64,000 bases of DNA from Cellvibrio sp. UBA7661. Lineage in GTDB: Bacteria; Pseudomonadota; Gammaproteobacteria; Pseudomonadales; Cellvibrionaceae. The notes under the pieces were generated by a model. It saw only the letters and a program-made list of their open reading frames with translations, did no database searches and had not been told where the DNA came from. Below, one piece after another: positions 25,321-33,545 of this stretch (the first letter of the stretch is position 1; every line of letters starts with the position of its first letter). The stretch covers positions 245,524 through 309,523 of the forward strand of contig DLHT01000006.1 of NCBI GenBank assembly GCA_002483365.1, given 5' to 3'. The position numbers were made by a program, and so were the translations under genes.

Positions 25321-27504
25321 ATGAAAAAAATTTTCTTTTTAGTTGCATTCACTCTGTTTATTTTCATCACCGGATGCGCGCCGGAACCGCCTCAACAAAT
25401 ACAATCAACCAACAATCAAAATACTGCTGCGCTACAAATTGCGTTTATGCCGGACATTCACTTCCACGATATCTATGCCGATTTCAGCGGCGATCATTTT
25501 TCCGGCTTGCCCACAACAACGCCTTACGGCACGCAACACGCGAGCATTCGCTCTATGCGCGCGCAATTGCACTCCACACGTTTATTCAATGAAAATTATT
25601 TTTCACTGCTCGCCGCACTCGATGACATTGCCCAACGCAACATTAAATACGTTGCCCTGCCCGGCGACTTTAGTGATGACGGCCAACCCGCACATTTACG
25701 CGGATTAAAAACCATTCTGGATCAATACCACCGCCAATACGGTATTGAGTTTTTTGCCGCACCGGGCAATCACGATCCAACACGACCGTTTTCACATCCG
25801 GCAGGAAAAGAGGACTACTTAGGTACAGATGGAAAAGAACAGCCGATTTTTAGCAGGCAACACCCACTGTGCACACAACAAATGTCCATTCAAGAAATGT
25901 CAATGCAAGAAATCCCAATGCAAAAAAAACATCGTCATGAAGCGCAGCGACATCACGTAGTGTGCTCGGATGAGGTGCAGGAGTTAGGTTATCAATCCAT
26001 TATGGATTTGCTGGGCGACCACGGTTTTTACCCCAAGGCGAGTTATCGTTATTTTGAAACACCTTACAGCACCAAAAAAAATCACTACGATCTTGCAACT
26101 GCTACACGCGAAGCAACATTTGAAAACCGGCACTATGAAATTTGCCATCAAGGTACCGGCGGAGTGTACAAACAAGCGCACTACAGCGATTGTTATCACC
26201 TGCCCGACAGCAGTTATCTGGTAGAGCCCGTCGATGGTTTATGGTTGCTGGCAATTGATGCCAATGTTTACCAACCTGAAATGGGCGGCACCGGCAACGC
26301 GCAAGATCCTGATAATTTTATGGGGTCAAGCGATGCGGGCTACAACAAAGTCATTACCCACAAAACCCATTTATTGGAATGGATAACCGATGTTGTCGCA
26401 CGCGCACAAGCGCAAGGGAAAACCCTGATTGCGTTTTCCCATTTTCCGATGCAGGAATTTTATGACGGCGCAGGCGGCGATATTGCGCAATTAATGGGCG
26501 AGCAAAAATTTCAGCTCAACCGAAACCCGAGCACCAACACCAGCAAAGCCTTGGCCGATACCGGGCTGAAAATTCATGTTGCAGGCCATATGCATATTAA
26601 TGATACAGGTGTGTATCGCGGTGAAAACGGCAATGTGTTATTCAACATTCAAGCACCTTCACTTGCAGCTTATATTCCCGCTTATAAAATATTGATCATC
26701 AAACAGAATCAACACGTTGAAGTGGAAACAGTTGCCTTAAAAGAAGTGCCGCGTTTTGATGAATTGTTTGCGCACTACCGCGCAGAATGGAATTATTTGC
26801 AATCGATCAATGCGCCCGACATTTGGGACAACAACATCCTGCAAGCAACACATTATCGCCAATTTACCGAATGGCATTTGCGCGAACTGGCGCGCTTGCG
26901 TTTTTTGCCACAGGAGTGGCCTGCGGATATACGCGCGTTATTGATGCAATTAAATGGAATGCAACTGTTGATTCTCTCGCAATTAAAAACTGATATTAGT
27001 CTCGCGCAGTTAACAGCCGTAATAAACAACCAGGATAGCTATGAAGCTGTGAAGAGAGACTGGCAACAGGCAACCAAACAGGCAGAGATTGTTGCCCAAA
27101 AAAACGGTTTGATGCTGGCCAGTTTTGCCGACTGGACCGGCAGTGATTTAAGCGTGGATTTTTATCGTTTATGGAGTGCAGATCAACTCGCACTGCAAGA
27201 CATTAGCGCGCAACGATTCGCGCACTACCAAATACTCGCACAGCAATTGTTGTTATCGCAAAATAATCAATCTACAGCCAACAATCCGGTTGATAACCCA
27301 CTGCCTTTTTATCAGCAGCGCTTGGGAAAACTGCTAACTATTCTGGTGAAATTTTCTGGTGATGCGCCGAGCGATCATTTTTTGCTGAAACTGGATACGG
27401 GTGAAATTACACCGCTTTCATCTGCAGCCGTGCCATCTACAGTTATCACATCAACAGCCATTCCATCACCCCCATCGCAGGATGCAGAACAGGCGATGCA
27501 ATAA
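25321..27504 (+). CDS. Lipoprotein metallophosphoesterase
   Basis: Predicted membrane-anchored, externally acting phosphoesterase, 727 residues. The lipobox ends at C19 (FITGC). Metal-binding motifs of the calcineurin-like fold appear in order: D45-x-H47 (PDIHFHD), GDFSDDG, GNHD, HFPMQ and GHMHI. A linker at about residues 180-205 contains three copies of a five-residue unit like MSIQE before a His-rich run, probably an insertion. After about residue 460 comes a long helical C-terminal part of unknown role, then a Pro/Ser-rich tail. The substrate is unknown (phosphodiester, nucleotide or phytate-like). The Pho-like box suggests phosphate starvation control. Confidence 0.85.
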   Translation: MKKIFFLVAFTLFIFITGCAPEPPQQIQSTNNQNTAALQIAFMPDIHFHDIYADFSGDHFSGLPTTTPYGTQHASIRSMRAQLHSTRLFNENYFSLLAALDDIAQRNIKYVALPGDFSDDGQPAHLRGLKTILDQYHRQYGIEFFAAPGNHDPTRPFSHPAGKEDYLGTDGKEQPIFSRQHPLCTQQMSIQEMSMQEIPMQKKHRHEAQRHHVVCSDEVQELGYQSIMDLLGDHGFYPKASYRYFETPYSTKKNHYDLATATREATFENRHYEICHQGTGGVYKQAHYSDCYHLPDSSYLVEPVDGLWLLAIDANVYQPEMGGTGNAQDPDNFMGSSDAGYNKVITHKTHLLEWITDVVARAQAQGKTLIAFSHFPMQEFYDGAGGDIAQLMGEQKFQLNRNPSTNTSKALADTGLKIHVAGHMHINDTGVYRGENGNVLFNIQAPSLAAYIPAYKILIIKQNQHVEVETVALKEVPRFDELFAHYRAEWNYLQSINAPDIWDNNILQATHYRQFTEWHLRELARLRFLPQEWPADIRALLMQLNGMQLLILSQLKTDISLAQLTAVINNQDSYEAVKRDWQQATKQAEIVAQKNGLMLASFADWTGSDLSVDFYRLWSADQLALQDISAQRFAHYQILAQQLLLSQNNQSTANNPVDNPLPFYQQRLGKLLTILVKFSGDAPSDHFLLKLDTGEITPLSSAAVPSTVITSTAIPSPPSQDAEQAMQ

Positions 27505-27527
27505 TTGTTTTGTGACAGGCAAAAAAA

Positions 27528-27553
27528 ATGCCCCGATCACTCGGGGCATTTTA
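27528..27553. terminator. Bidirectional intrinsic terminator
   Basis: AATGCCCCGA-TCAC-TCGGGGCATT with an A run before and T-rich sequence after serves the convergent phosphoesterase and PEP-CTERM genes. Confidence 0.85.
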
Positions 27554-27571
27554 GTTTTAAATAAAAACCGA

Positions 27572-28516
27572 TTAGCGGCGGCGACGCAAACGGCCAAGGC
27601 CCAGCAAGCCCAATCCGGCCATCATTAACCCAAGCAGCGACGGTTCAGGTACTTCGACGGTTGGCGGGGTGTAATCCCAGCTGCCTTTATGAATTTCGCC
27701 ATTACCCTTATAGGATTTGGCTGCAATAGCGCCATCCAGATTGGAGTTGGTTTTAATGGTGGCGTTTAACGCGAGAATGGAGCCATACCAAGAATCGCCA
27801 AAATTCAAAGTGGTGGCTTCGTAGAAATTCCACAACACGTTGTTGAAGTTGTTGCGGAAACTCTGGGTACCGTTTTTGGTAGTGCCCGCATTAAAACTGG
27901 TGCCCGATACATTGATCACAACATTCAGGGCAGTGGCAAAATCCATATCCAGACTCCATTGGGGTCCGGTCAGCTGGTCTGCGGTGATATTGAAAACGAC
28001 CAGGTCAGTTGCACCACCGGTATAGCTGAACTTTTTATTGTTCATGTCACCGATTAACGCGGTATTGTCCGAGCTGGCCAAGCCTTTGTAATAGTCAGAT
28101 TCCGCCTGCAGCACGTTGAACAAATCAACTTTTTCTGCACTTAAAGAGCCGTCGGTCACTTTCTTAAGACAGCCACTTTGCCCCATGTCCGTGCCGTTAC
28201 AAATATTGGCAGGGCCGGAGAAGCTACCCTCATAGGCGAGATAACCGGCATCAATATGCGTACCGCTATTGCTCTTGAAGTTGCCAACAACTTTCACGGT
28301 ATCGGCAGTAGAGTTATCCGGTTCTTTCTGCGCAAATACCGACGCGTTGACGACATTGCCGCCAATAAAGGCTTTGCCTTCGATATGGCCGCTACCGCCA
28401 GATACATTCAAGTCGCCGAACAAAATCAGGTTGTAATCATTCAACGGGGTGGCTGACGCCATCACCGAGAAGGAAGCCGCACCGGCAATCGCCAGCAGTT
28501 TGGAATAAAAACGCAT
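27572..28516 (-). CDS. PEP-CTERM choice-of-anchor A family protein
   Basis: Secreted protein of 314 residues with a signal peptide (to about ASA-TPLND), a choice-of-anchor-A type beta-rich domain (NDYNLILFGDLNVSGGSGH onward), and a classic C-terminal sorting signal: VPEP, a hydrophobic span, then RLRRRR. Such tails are cut and processed by an exosortase, which must lie elsewhere because none is here. PEP-CTERM proteins are usually matrix or surface proteins of polysaccharide-producing bacteria. Two cysteines (NICNGTD, SGCLKK) may pair. Function beyond surface display is unknown. Confidence 0.88.
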   Translation of the reverse strand: MRFYSKLLAIAGAASFSVMASATPLNDYNLILFGDLNVSGGSGHIEGKAFIGGNVVNASVFAQKEPDNSTADTVKVVGNFKSNSGTHIDAGYLAYEGSFSGPANICNGTDMGQSGCLKKVTDGSLSAEKVDLFNVLQAESDYYKGLASSDNTALIGDMNNKKFSYTGGATDLVVFNITADQLTGPQWSLDMDFATALNVVINVSGTSFNAGTTKNGTQSFRNNFNNVLWNFYEATTLNFGDSWYGSILALNATIKTNSNLDGAIAAKSYKGNGEIHKGSWDYTPPTVEVPEPSLLGLMMAGLGLLGLGRLRRRR

Positions 28517-28870
28517 AAAAAGTTCTCTGGTAGTAATGTCCGTTTATTGGTATATCCGACAATAAGCACAAAGCATACCTGCTTTGTTTTTTCCTTTAGC
28601 ATCAAAGCTCGCAGCTATTTTTTGCGAACCGCATCACACAAAAGTGTCAATTTTGCCGACAACCATAAAATGACAGCGAAGGACATTTTTATCCTGATAA
28701 GAATAGACAATCGATAATTTGCGTCAACTCACGGGCTCAAGCAAGGCTTCACACTGATCGCTCATTCCAAAAGCAGCGTCTTTCCAATAACAGCGCCGGT
28801 CTAAATTAGGGTTGAGCTGGCCGCCACTTTTGCCTAGCCTGTGCAGCTCTCTCAATACGGCAGCTTGTCT
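28517..28870. other. Gene-free region before trmO
   Basis: Contains an orphan terminator-like hairpin and the presumed promoters of the divergent PEP-CTERM and trmO genes. I looked for a sigma54 -24/-12 site, as known for some PEP-CTERM genes, and found none convincing. A shadow frame at 28724-28942 is not supported. Confidence 0.4.
28568..28593 (+). terminator. Orphan + strand terminator-like hairpin
   Basis: ACAAAGCA-TACC-TGCTTTGT is followed by six T. No + strand gene precedes it, so it would end antisense RNA. On the - strand it would be a leader hairpin of the PEP-CTERM mRNA. Confidence 0.5.
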
Positions 28871-29587
28871 ATGGAATTCCACTTTCCCGCCATCGGCCTT
28901 GTGCACTCCTGTTTCAAGGAAAAATTTGGTATTCCACGCCAACCTGGCCTCGCACCACTTGCCCGTGCGCAGATTGAATTATTCCCTCCTTACAACGAGC
29001 CAAGTGCGTTTGACGGGTTGGAAGGCTGCACGCACTTGTGGGTTCAATTTGTGTTTCACGCCAACAAGCGGGAGGAGTGGAAACCCAAAGTGAAACCGCC
29101 GCGCTTGGGCGGCAACAAAACGCTTGGGGTGTTTGCGACGCGCTCGCCTACCCGCCCCGCCCCGATTGGCTTATCGGTCGTGCGCTTTGAAGGGATTATT
29201 GAACGCGATGGCAAACTGCTGGTGCAGATCAGTGGCGTGGATTTACTGGATGGCACACCGGTGCTGGATATCAAACCCTATGTGCCCTATGTGGATTGCG
29301 TGCCCGAGGCAAAAAATACCTTTGCCGCCAGTATGCCCGCATTGACCGGGGTAGAGATCCCCGATGAATTACGTACATTTTGCGCGGATTACCAGCGCAA
29401 CACCGGCACTGATCTGGCGGGGCTTATCACCCAGGTACTACAACAAGACCCGCGCCCGCAGTATCAGCAACCGGAACCGGAGCGCGTGTATGGGATGAAA
29501 CTACTGGATTTGGACGTGCGTTGGCAGTACCGGATTAACAACGGCCAGCATCATATTCGCCTGATTGAACTAATCGCCGCGACCTGA
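28871..29587 (+). CDS. trmO: tRNA (N6-threonylcarbamoyl-A37)-N6-methyltransferase
   Basis: TsaA/TrmO family, a SAM-dependent enzyme with a beta-barrel fold that methylates t6A37 of tRNA-Thr. The 238 residues are close to the E. coli length. Conserved segments are GIPRQPGLAP, HLWVQFVFH, and GVFATRSPTRPAPIGLS, the last being the SAM site. The start is the ATG at 28871 (MEFHFPAIG), not the GTG ten codons earlier. Its 3' end overlaps the convergent MFS gene by 18 nt. Confidence 0.93.
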   Translation: MEFHFPAIGLVHSCFKEKFGIPRQPGLAPLARAQIELFPPYNEPSAFDGLEGCTHLWVQFVFHANKREEWKPKVKPPRLGGNKTLGVFATRSPTRPAPIGLSVVRFEGIIERDGKLLVQISGVDLLDGTPVLDIKPYVPYVDCVPEAKNTFAASMPALTGVEIPDELRTFCADYQRNTGTDLAGLITQVLQQDPRPQYQQPEPERVYGMKLLDLDVRWQYRINNGQHHIRLIELIAAT

Positions 29588-30790
29588 TGCGGCCTGTGCA
29601 CCTTTGGCATCAATCACCATCCAATAAAACATCGCCAAACCCGCGGCTGAGAGTATCACCCCCACCCAACCGGTAGAGGCAAAGCCCAAACCTGCATCAA
29701 TCGCCACGCCACCCAAAAACGCACCGGCGGCGTTGGCAAAATTAAACGCGGAGTGGTTCATTGCGGCGGCCATGGTCTGCGCCTTTCCGGCAACATCCAT
29801 CAGGCGAATTTGCACCGCGGGGCCAATCACCACCACGGTACCCACACAAAATACGGCGATGCACGCCAACCACAAATAAGGCGCGACAATCGCGAAGAAA
29901 GCGCAGGCAACCATCGACCAGATCAGACAGCGCTTGATGGTGCCAAGTAAATCCCGGTCGGCCATGCGCGAGCCAAAAATATTGCCCACCACCATACCTG
30001 CACCAAAGAGCGCGAGTACAAAGGGCACGCCCATTTCGGTCAACCCTGCCAAACTCATTAGCGTTGGTTTGACGTAGGAGAAAATCGAAAACAAACCGCC
30101 AAAACCAATCGCACCAATTCCCAGGGTGATCCATACCTGGCGGTTGGTGAACATCGACAACTCATGGGAAACACGCCCACCTTCCTGCGGTGCTTCGTAA
30201 GGGACAAATTTAATAATACAAATGGCCGATGCCAGCGCAATCAACCCCACCAATACAAAGGCCGAGCGCCAACCCAGCCACTGACCAAGAGCAGTAGCGA
30301 TGGGCACACCCGCGAGCGTCGCGATGGACAACCCCAGCATCACATAGGCCACCGCGCGGGTGCGCATATGCGCGGGTGCAAGCGATGCCGCGACCAGCGA
30401 GGCGATACCAAAGAAAGTGCCGTGGGGAAGCCCACTCAGCAAACGCAGCAGCAACATAGCCTCATAATTCGGTGCCAGAGCACTGGCGATATTGGCGATA
30501 GCGTACAAGCCCATCAACACCACCAACATGCGCGTGCGCGACCGGCCAGTACTGAGCACGGCAAGCACCGGCGCCCCCACCACCACCCCCAATGCGTAGG
30601 CGCTAATGGAATGCCCGGCCTGCGGGATACTGATCGCAAGCGAGGTAGAAATTTCAGGCAACAAGCCCATGGAAATAAACTCGCCCACGCCAATCGCAAA
30701 ACTGCCCAGCCCCATGGCGAGAAGTGCGATAAAAAAGGTGGGAGATGGAGCTTCGTTTGATACAGCGGGTGATGACAAAGGGGATGACAA
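29570..30790 (-). CDS. MFS transporter, DHA1 (AraJ-like) exporter
   Basis: Inner-membrane drug/sugar efflux-type transporter with 12 predicted helices, 406 residues. The helix 1 segment GSFAIGVGEFISMGLLPEI and SGLPHGTFFG in helix 4-5 are typical of the AraJ/PbuE/YdhP branch. The substrate is unknown. It overlaps trmO tail to tail. Upstream lies an inverted repeat (30813-30871) that may be an operator, and no regulator gene is adjacent. Confidence 0.85.
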   Translation of the reverse strand: MSSPLSSPAVSNEAPSPTFFIALLAMGLGSFAIGVGEFISMGLLPEISTSLAISIPQAGHSISAYALGVVVGAPVLAVLSTGRSRTRMLVVLMGLYAIANIASALAPNYEAMLLLRLLSGLPHGTFFGIASLVAASLAPAHMRTRAVAYVMLGLSIATLAGVPIATALGQWLGWRSAFVLVGLIALASAICIIKFVPYEAPQEGGRVSHELSMFTNRQVWITLGIGAIGFGGLFSIFSYVKPTLMSLAGLTEMGVPFVLALFGAGMVVGNIFGSRMADRDLLGTIKRCLIWSMVACAFFAIVAPYLWLACIAVFCVGTVVVIGPAVQIRLMDVAGKAQTMAAAMNHSAFNFANAAGAFLGGVAIDAGLGFASTGWVGVILSAAGLAMFYWMVIDAKGAQAASGRGD

Positions 30791-31120
30791 ACCTTGAACC
30801 TCGAAGGTGATGATTACCTACAGCAGATAATCGGTCACGGCATTATAAGAAGTTCGCCCCCTGCAGGTAATATAAAAATTGACCATAAGCTGAGTAAAAC
30901 CACTCACCTAACCATCTGCGCCAAATATCCCAAGTCAGGCCGACCTGGCAGCTGCTTATCGCACGCCGGCTTGTGGTATCATGCGCGCCACTTTTTCAGC
31001 CCCGCCGGCGCTCGTTTAGCACTCATGCCCGGCCATTCAGTCTCCCCTTATTTAACCTGCCGGAGACACGCTGCACACCGCTTTCAATTTTAGGTGCAAG
31101 GCACTTTAGGAGATTGTTCC
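30791..31120. other. Divergent MFS/serA control region
   Basis: 330 nt with an 11-bp inverted repeat near the MFS start and a -10-like TATCAT at 30977 on the serA side. No coding frame is supported. Confidence 0.45.
30813..30871. promoter_or_regulatory. Spaced inverted repeat upstream of the MFS gene
   Basis: ATTACCTACAG at 30813 is matched (10 of 11) by CTGCAGGTAAT at 30861, the reverse complement of ATTACCTGCAG, 37 nt apart. It lies 23-81 nt before the MFS start, so it may be an operator pair. Confidence 0.4.
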
Positions 31121-32350
31121 ATGAGCAAGACCTCGTTAGATAAAAGCAAGATCAAGTTTCTGTTGCTGGAAGGTGTACACCAGTCAGCGGTGGACACTTT
31201 GAATGCGCAGGGTTACACCAATATCGACTACCTGAAAACCGCGCTGGGTGAAGATGAATTGATCGAGCGCATTCAGGACGCCCACTTCGTCGGCCTGCGT
31301 TCGCGCACCCAACTGACCCGCCGCGTATTTGAAAATGCGCCCAAGCTGATCGCTGCCGGTTGCTTCTGTATCGGCACCAATCAGGTAGATTTGAAAGCAG
31401 CCCAAGAGCACGGCGTTGCAGTATTTAACGCACCCTACTCCAACACCCGTTCAGTTGCCGAACTGGTGATTGCCGAGGCGATTTTGCTGCTGCGCAATAT
31501 TCCGCAGAAAAACTTTGTTTGCCATCGCGGCGGCTGGGATAAATCAGCGGTCGGCTCTTATGAAATCCGCGGTAAAACCCTCGGCCTGATCGGTTACGGC
31601 TCGATTGGTAGCCAAACCAGTGTGCTGGCTGAATCGCTCGGTATGAAAGTGCGCTTTGTTGATGTGGTCACCAAGCTGCCACTGGGTAATGCATCGCAAT
31701 TACGCTCGCTGGATGAGCTGCTCGCAACCTCTGACATCGTCAGCCTGCACGTGCCGGAAAATGCCTCTACCCAGATGATGATTGGCGCACGTGAAATTGG
31801 CCTGATGAAACAGGGCGCGATCCTCATCAACGCCTCGCGCGGCACCGTAGTGGATATCGATGCACTGGCCAATGCTATTAAATCCGGCCATATCGCCGGT
31901 GCGGCAATTGACGTATTCCCCGAAGAACCCAAAGCCAATGGCGATGAGTTCATCAGCCCCTTGCGCGGTTTGGACAATGTGATCTTGACCCCACACATCG
32001 GCGGCTCCACCATGGAAGCGCAGGAGAACATCGGTATTGAAGTCGCGGAAAAGCTGATCAAATACTCCGACAACGGCACCACCACCAGCTCGGTCAACTT
32101 CCCGGAAGTGGCATTGCCTGGTCATCCGGATGCACACCGCTTGCTGCACGTGCACGCCAACGTTCCGGGTGTGCTGTCCAAGATCAATAAGATTTTCTCC
32201 GACAACCATATCAATATCTCGTCCCAGTATCTGCAAACCAACGAAAAGGTTGGCTACGTGGTAGTGGACATCAATTCGCCCTACGATGAAATCGCGCTGG
32301 AGCAATTGAAGAATATTGAAGGGACTATTCGTTGTCGCGTGTTGTTCTAG
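31121..32350 (+). CDS. serA: D-3-phosphoglycerate dehydrogenase
   Basis: First enzyme of serine synthesis, cytosolic, NAD-dependent; 409 residues as in E. coli. The NAD-binding loop GLIGYGSIGSQ, the active-site context NASRGTVVD, and the catalytic-His segment TPHIGGST are intact. A C-terminal ACT domain (from about residue 335, HVHANVPGVLSKIN) implies serine feedback. AGGAG lies eight bases before the ATG. The last six codons and stop are repeated twice more downstream of the gene, followed by a strong terminator. Confidence 0.96.
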   Translation: MSKTSLDKSKIKFLLLEGVHQSAVDTLNAQGYTNIDYLKTALGEDELIERIQDAHFVGLRSRTQLTRRVFENAPKLIAAGCFCIGTNQVDLKAAQEHGVAVFNAPYSNTRSVAELVIAEAILLLRNIPQKNFVCHRGGWDKSAVGSYEIRGKTLGLIGYGSIGSQTSVLAESLGMKVRFVDVVTKLPLGNASQLRSLDELLATSDIVSLHVPENASTQMMIGAREIGLMKQGAILINASRGTVVDIDALANAIKSGHIAGAAIDVFPEEPKANGDEFISPLRGLDNVILTPHIGGSTMEAQENIGIEVAEKLIKYSDNGTTTSSVNFPEVALPGHPDAHRLLHVHANVPGVLSKINKIFSDNHINISSQYLQTNEKVGYVVVDINSPYDEIALEQLKNIEGTIRCRVLF

Positions 32351-32395
32351 TCGCTGCCGCGTGCTTTTCTAAGTCGCTGCCGCGTATTGCTCTAA
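32330..32395 (+). repeat. Three tandem copies of the serA 3' end
   Basis: The final codons CGT TGT CGC GTG TTG TTC TAG (RCRVLF-stop) are followed at 32352 by a copy again reading RCRVLF-stop, and at 32375 by one reading RCRVLL-stop. Most differences between copies are synonymous, although copies two and three lie in other frames (steps of 22 and 23 nt) and after the stop. Confidence 0.85.
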
Positions 32396-32415
32396 TCAGC
32401 TAATAGCGCAGCAAT

Positions 32416-32458
32416 AAAAAACGCCGCAACCCGAAAGGATTGCGGCGTTTTTTATTGC
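32416..32458. terminator. Bidirectional intrinsic terminator
   Basis: The 14-bp stem AAAAAACGCCGCAA with its complement around a 10-nt loop is followed by TTTATT. It serves serA on + and the DUF368 gene on -. Confidence 0.9.
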
Positions 32459-32474
32459 ATCAGACACATCGACC

Positions 32475-33437
32475 TTATGCAGCAACCTCATTGCGACGCT
32501 TGATCCACAAAGCGGCCTGCTCTACACCAAGCACCAGAGCAACTCCCAAAAATGCCCACAGGATGGCAAGCCCGATCTGGGGTTCGCTGCCGGTCACCGC
32601 CAGAAAATTAAACGGATTAAGATTTTCCTGTTGCAAGACCACGGTTCTGCCATGGCTGTCAGTCGTGGTGAGCAGCGCGTTTTTCCAAGGCCAGGTCACA
32701 TAAAGCGAACCAACCAAAAAGCCGATCAGCACCGATAACGTTTGGCTGTGATAGCGGCTTAATAGCCATGACAAAAAGCTCGAAAAGACAATCAAGCCAC
32801 AGATACACCCTGCACCAAACCACAGCAGTTTGACGATCTCCAAGTTATGGATCGCCTGCAAAAAGACCGGATACAACCCCACCAACAGCAAAATAAAACT
32901 GCCTGAAATACCCGGCAGGATCATGGCACAGATCGCAACAAAACCACCCAGGAATAAAATCCACCCATGCCCCGGCAGCTGCGCTGGAGCCATAAACGAA
33001 ATCGCTAAGATAAAGGCGATACCAAACAGCAAGCCAAACACCTCCGCAACACCCCAACCGCGTTGCTCGCGCGCAAGATGATAAATCGAGGCCGCCACCA
33101 AACCGGAGAAAAATGCCCAAACTAAAATCGGATATGAATCCATCGCGATCAACACAATCGCAGCAAAGGTTTTCAGACTGATGAGAATCCCGCCGAATAG
33201 CGCCAACAGAAAATTACCATTGATATAACGCCAGGTCTTGGCGATACCCTCACGCTTTAACATCAACAACACCGCCGGCGTGCAACGCTTGAGGGAATTG
33301 AGCCACTCATCGTAGATACCGGTAATAAACGCGATAGTTCCGCCCGACACGCCCGGCACCACATCGGCAGCGCCCATACACAGCCCCTTCAGCAATACCA
33401 ATAAGTAATCTTTAATCGTTCGGTCAGATTGATGCAC
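32475..33437 (-). CDS. DUF368 membrane protein (undecaprenyl-phosphate translocase, PopT-like)
   Basis: Inner-membrane protein of the DUF368 family, 320 residues, about eight to ten helices. The diagnostic GAADVVPGVSGGT near the N terminus and ICAMILPGISGSF in the second half form the family's repeated motif. DUF368 proteins were recently shown to recycle the C55-P lipid carrier across the membrane; assignment to that role is by family. I choose the GTG at 33437 because AAGGAG lies five bases upstream; the longer frame to 33533 starts without a site. A hydrolase gene lies upstream on the same strand. Confidence 0.85.
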   Translation of the reverse strand: MHQSDRTIKDYLLVLLKGLCMGAADVVPGVSGGTIAFITGIYDEWLNSLKRCTPAVLLMLKREGIAKTWRYINGNFLLALFGGILISLKTFAAIVLIAMDSYPILVWAFFSGLVAASIYHLAREQRGWGVAEVFGLLFGIAFILAISFMAPAQLPGHGWILFLGGFVAICAMILPGISGSFILLLVGLYPVFLQAIHNLEIVKLLWFGAGCICGLIVFSSFLSWLLSRYHSQTLSVLIGFLVGSLYVTWPWKNALLTTTDSHGRTVVLQQENLNPFNFLAVTGSEPQIGLAILWAFLGVALVLGVEQAALWIKRRNEVAA

Positions 33438-33545
33438 GTTAGCTCCTTTTTCTACAGAAATCCGTAGAGAAAAAATTGAAAAAAATAATGAATAAAGGAT
33501 AAAAAACTGGCGCGAGTGTGCCTGAAGCATCACTAGATCAACAAG

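Noticed and set aside
28517..28870. Sigma54 (-24/-12) promoter for the PEP-CTERM gene
   Set aside because: No TGGCAC-n5-TTGC-like pair with correct spacing on the - strand.
30164..30760. 198-codon open frame on + opposite the MFS gene
   Set aside because: Low-complexity basic translation (many H, R, Q, T) and complete overlap with a clear transporter gene; a shadow frame.
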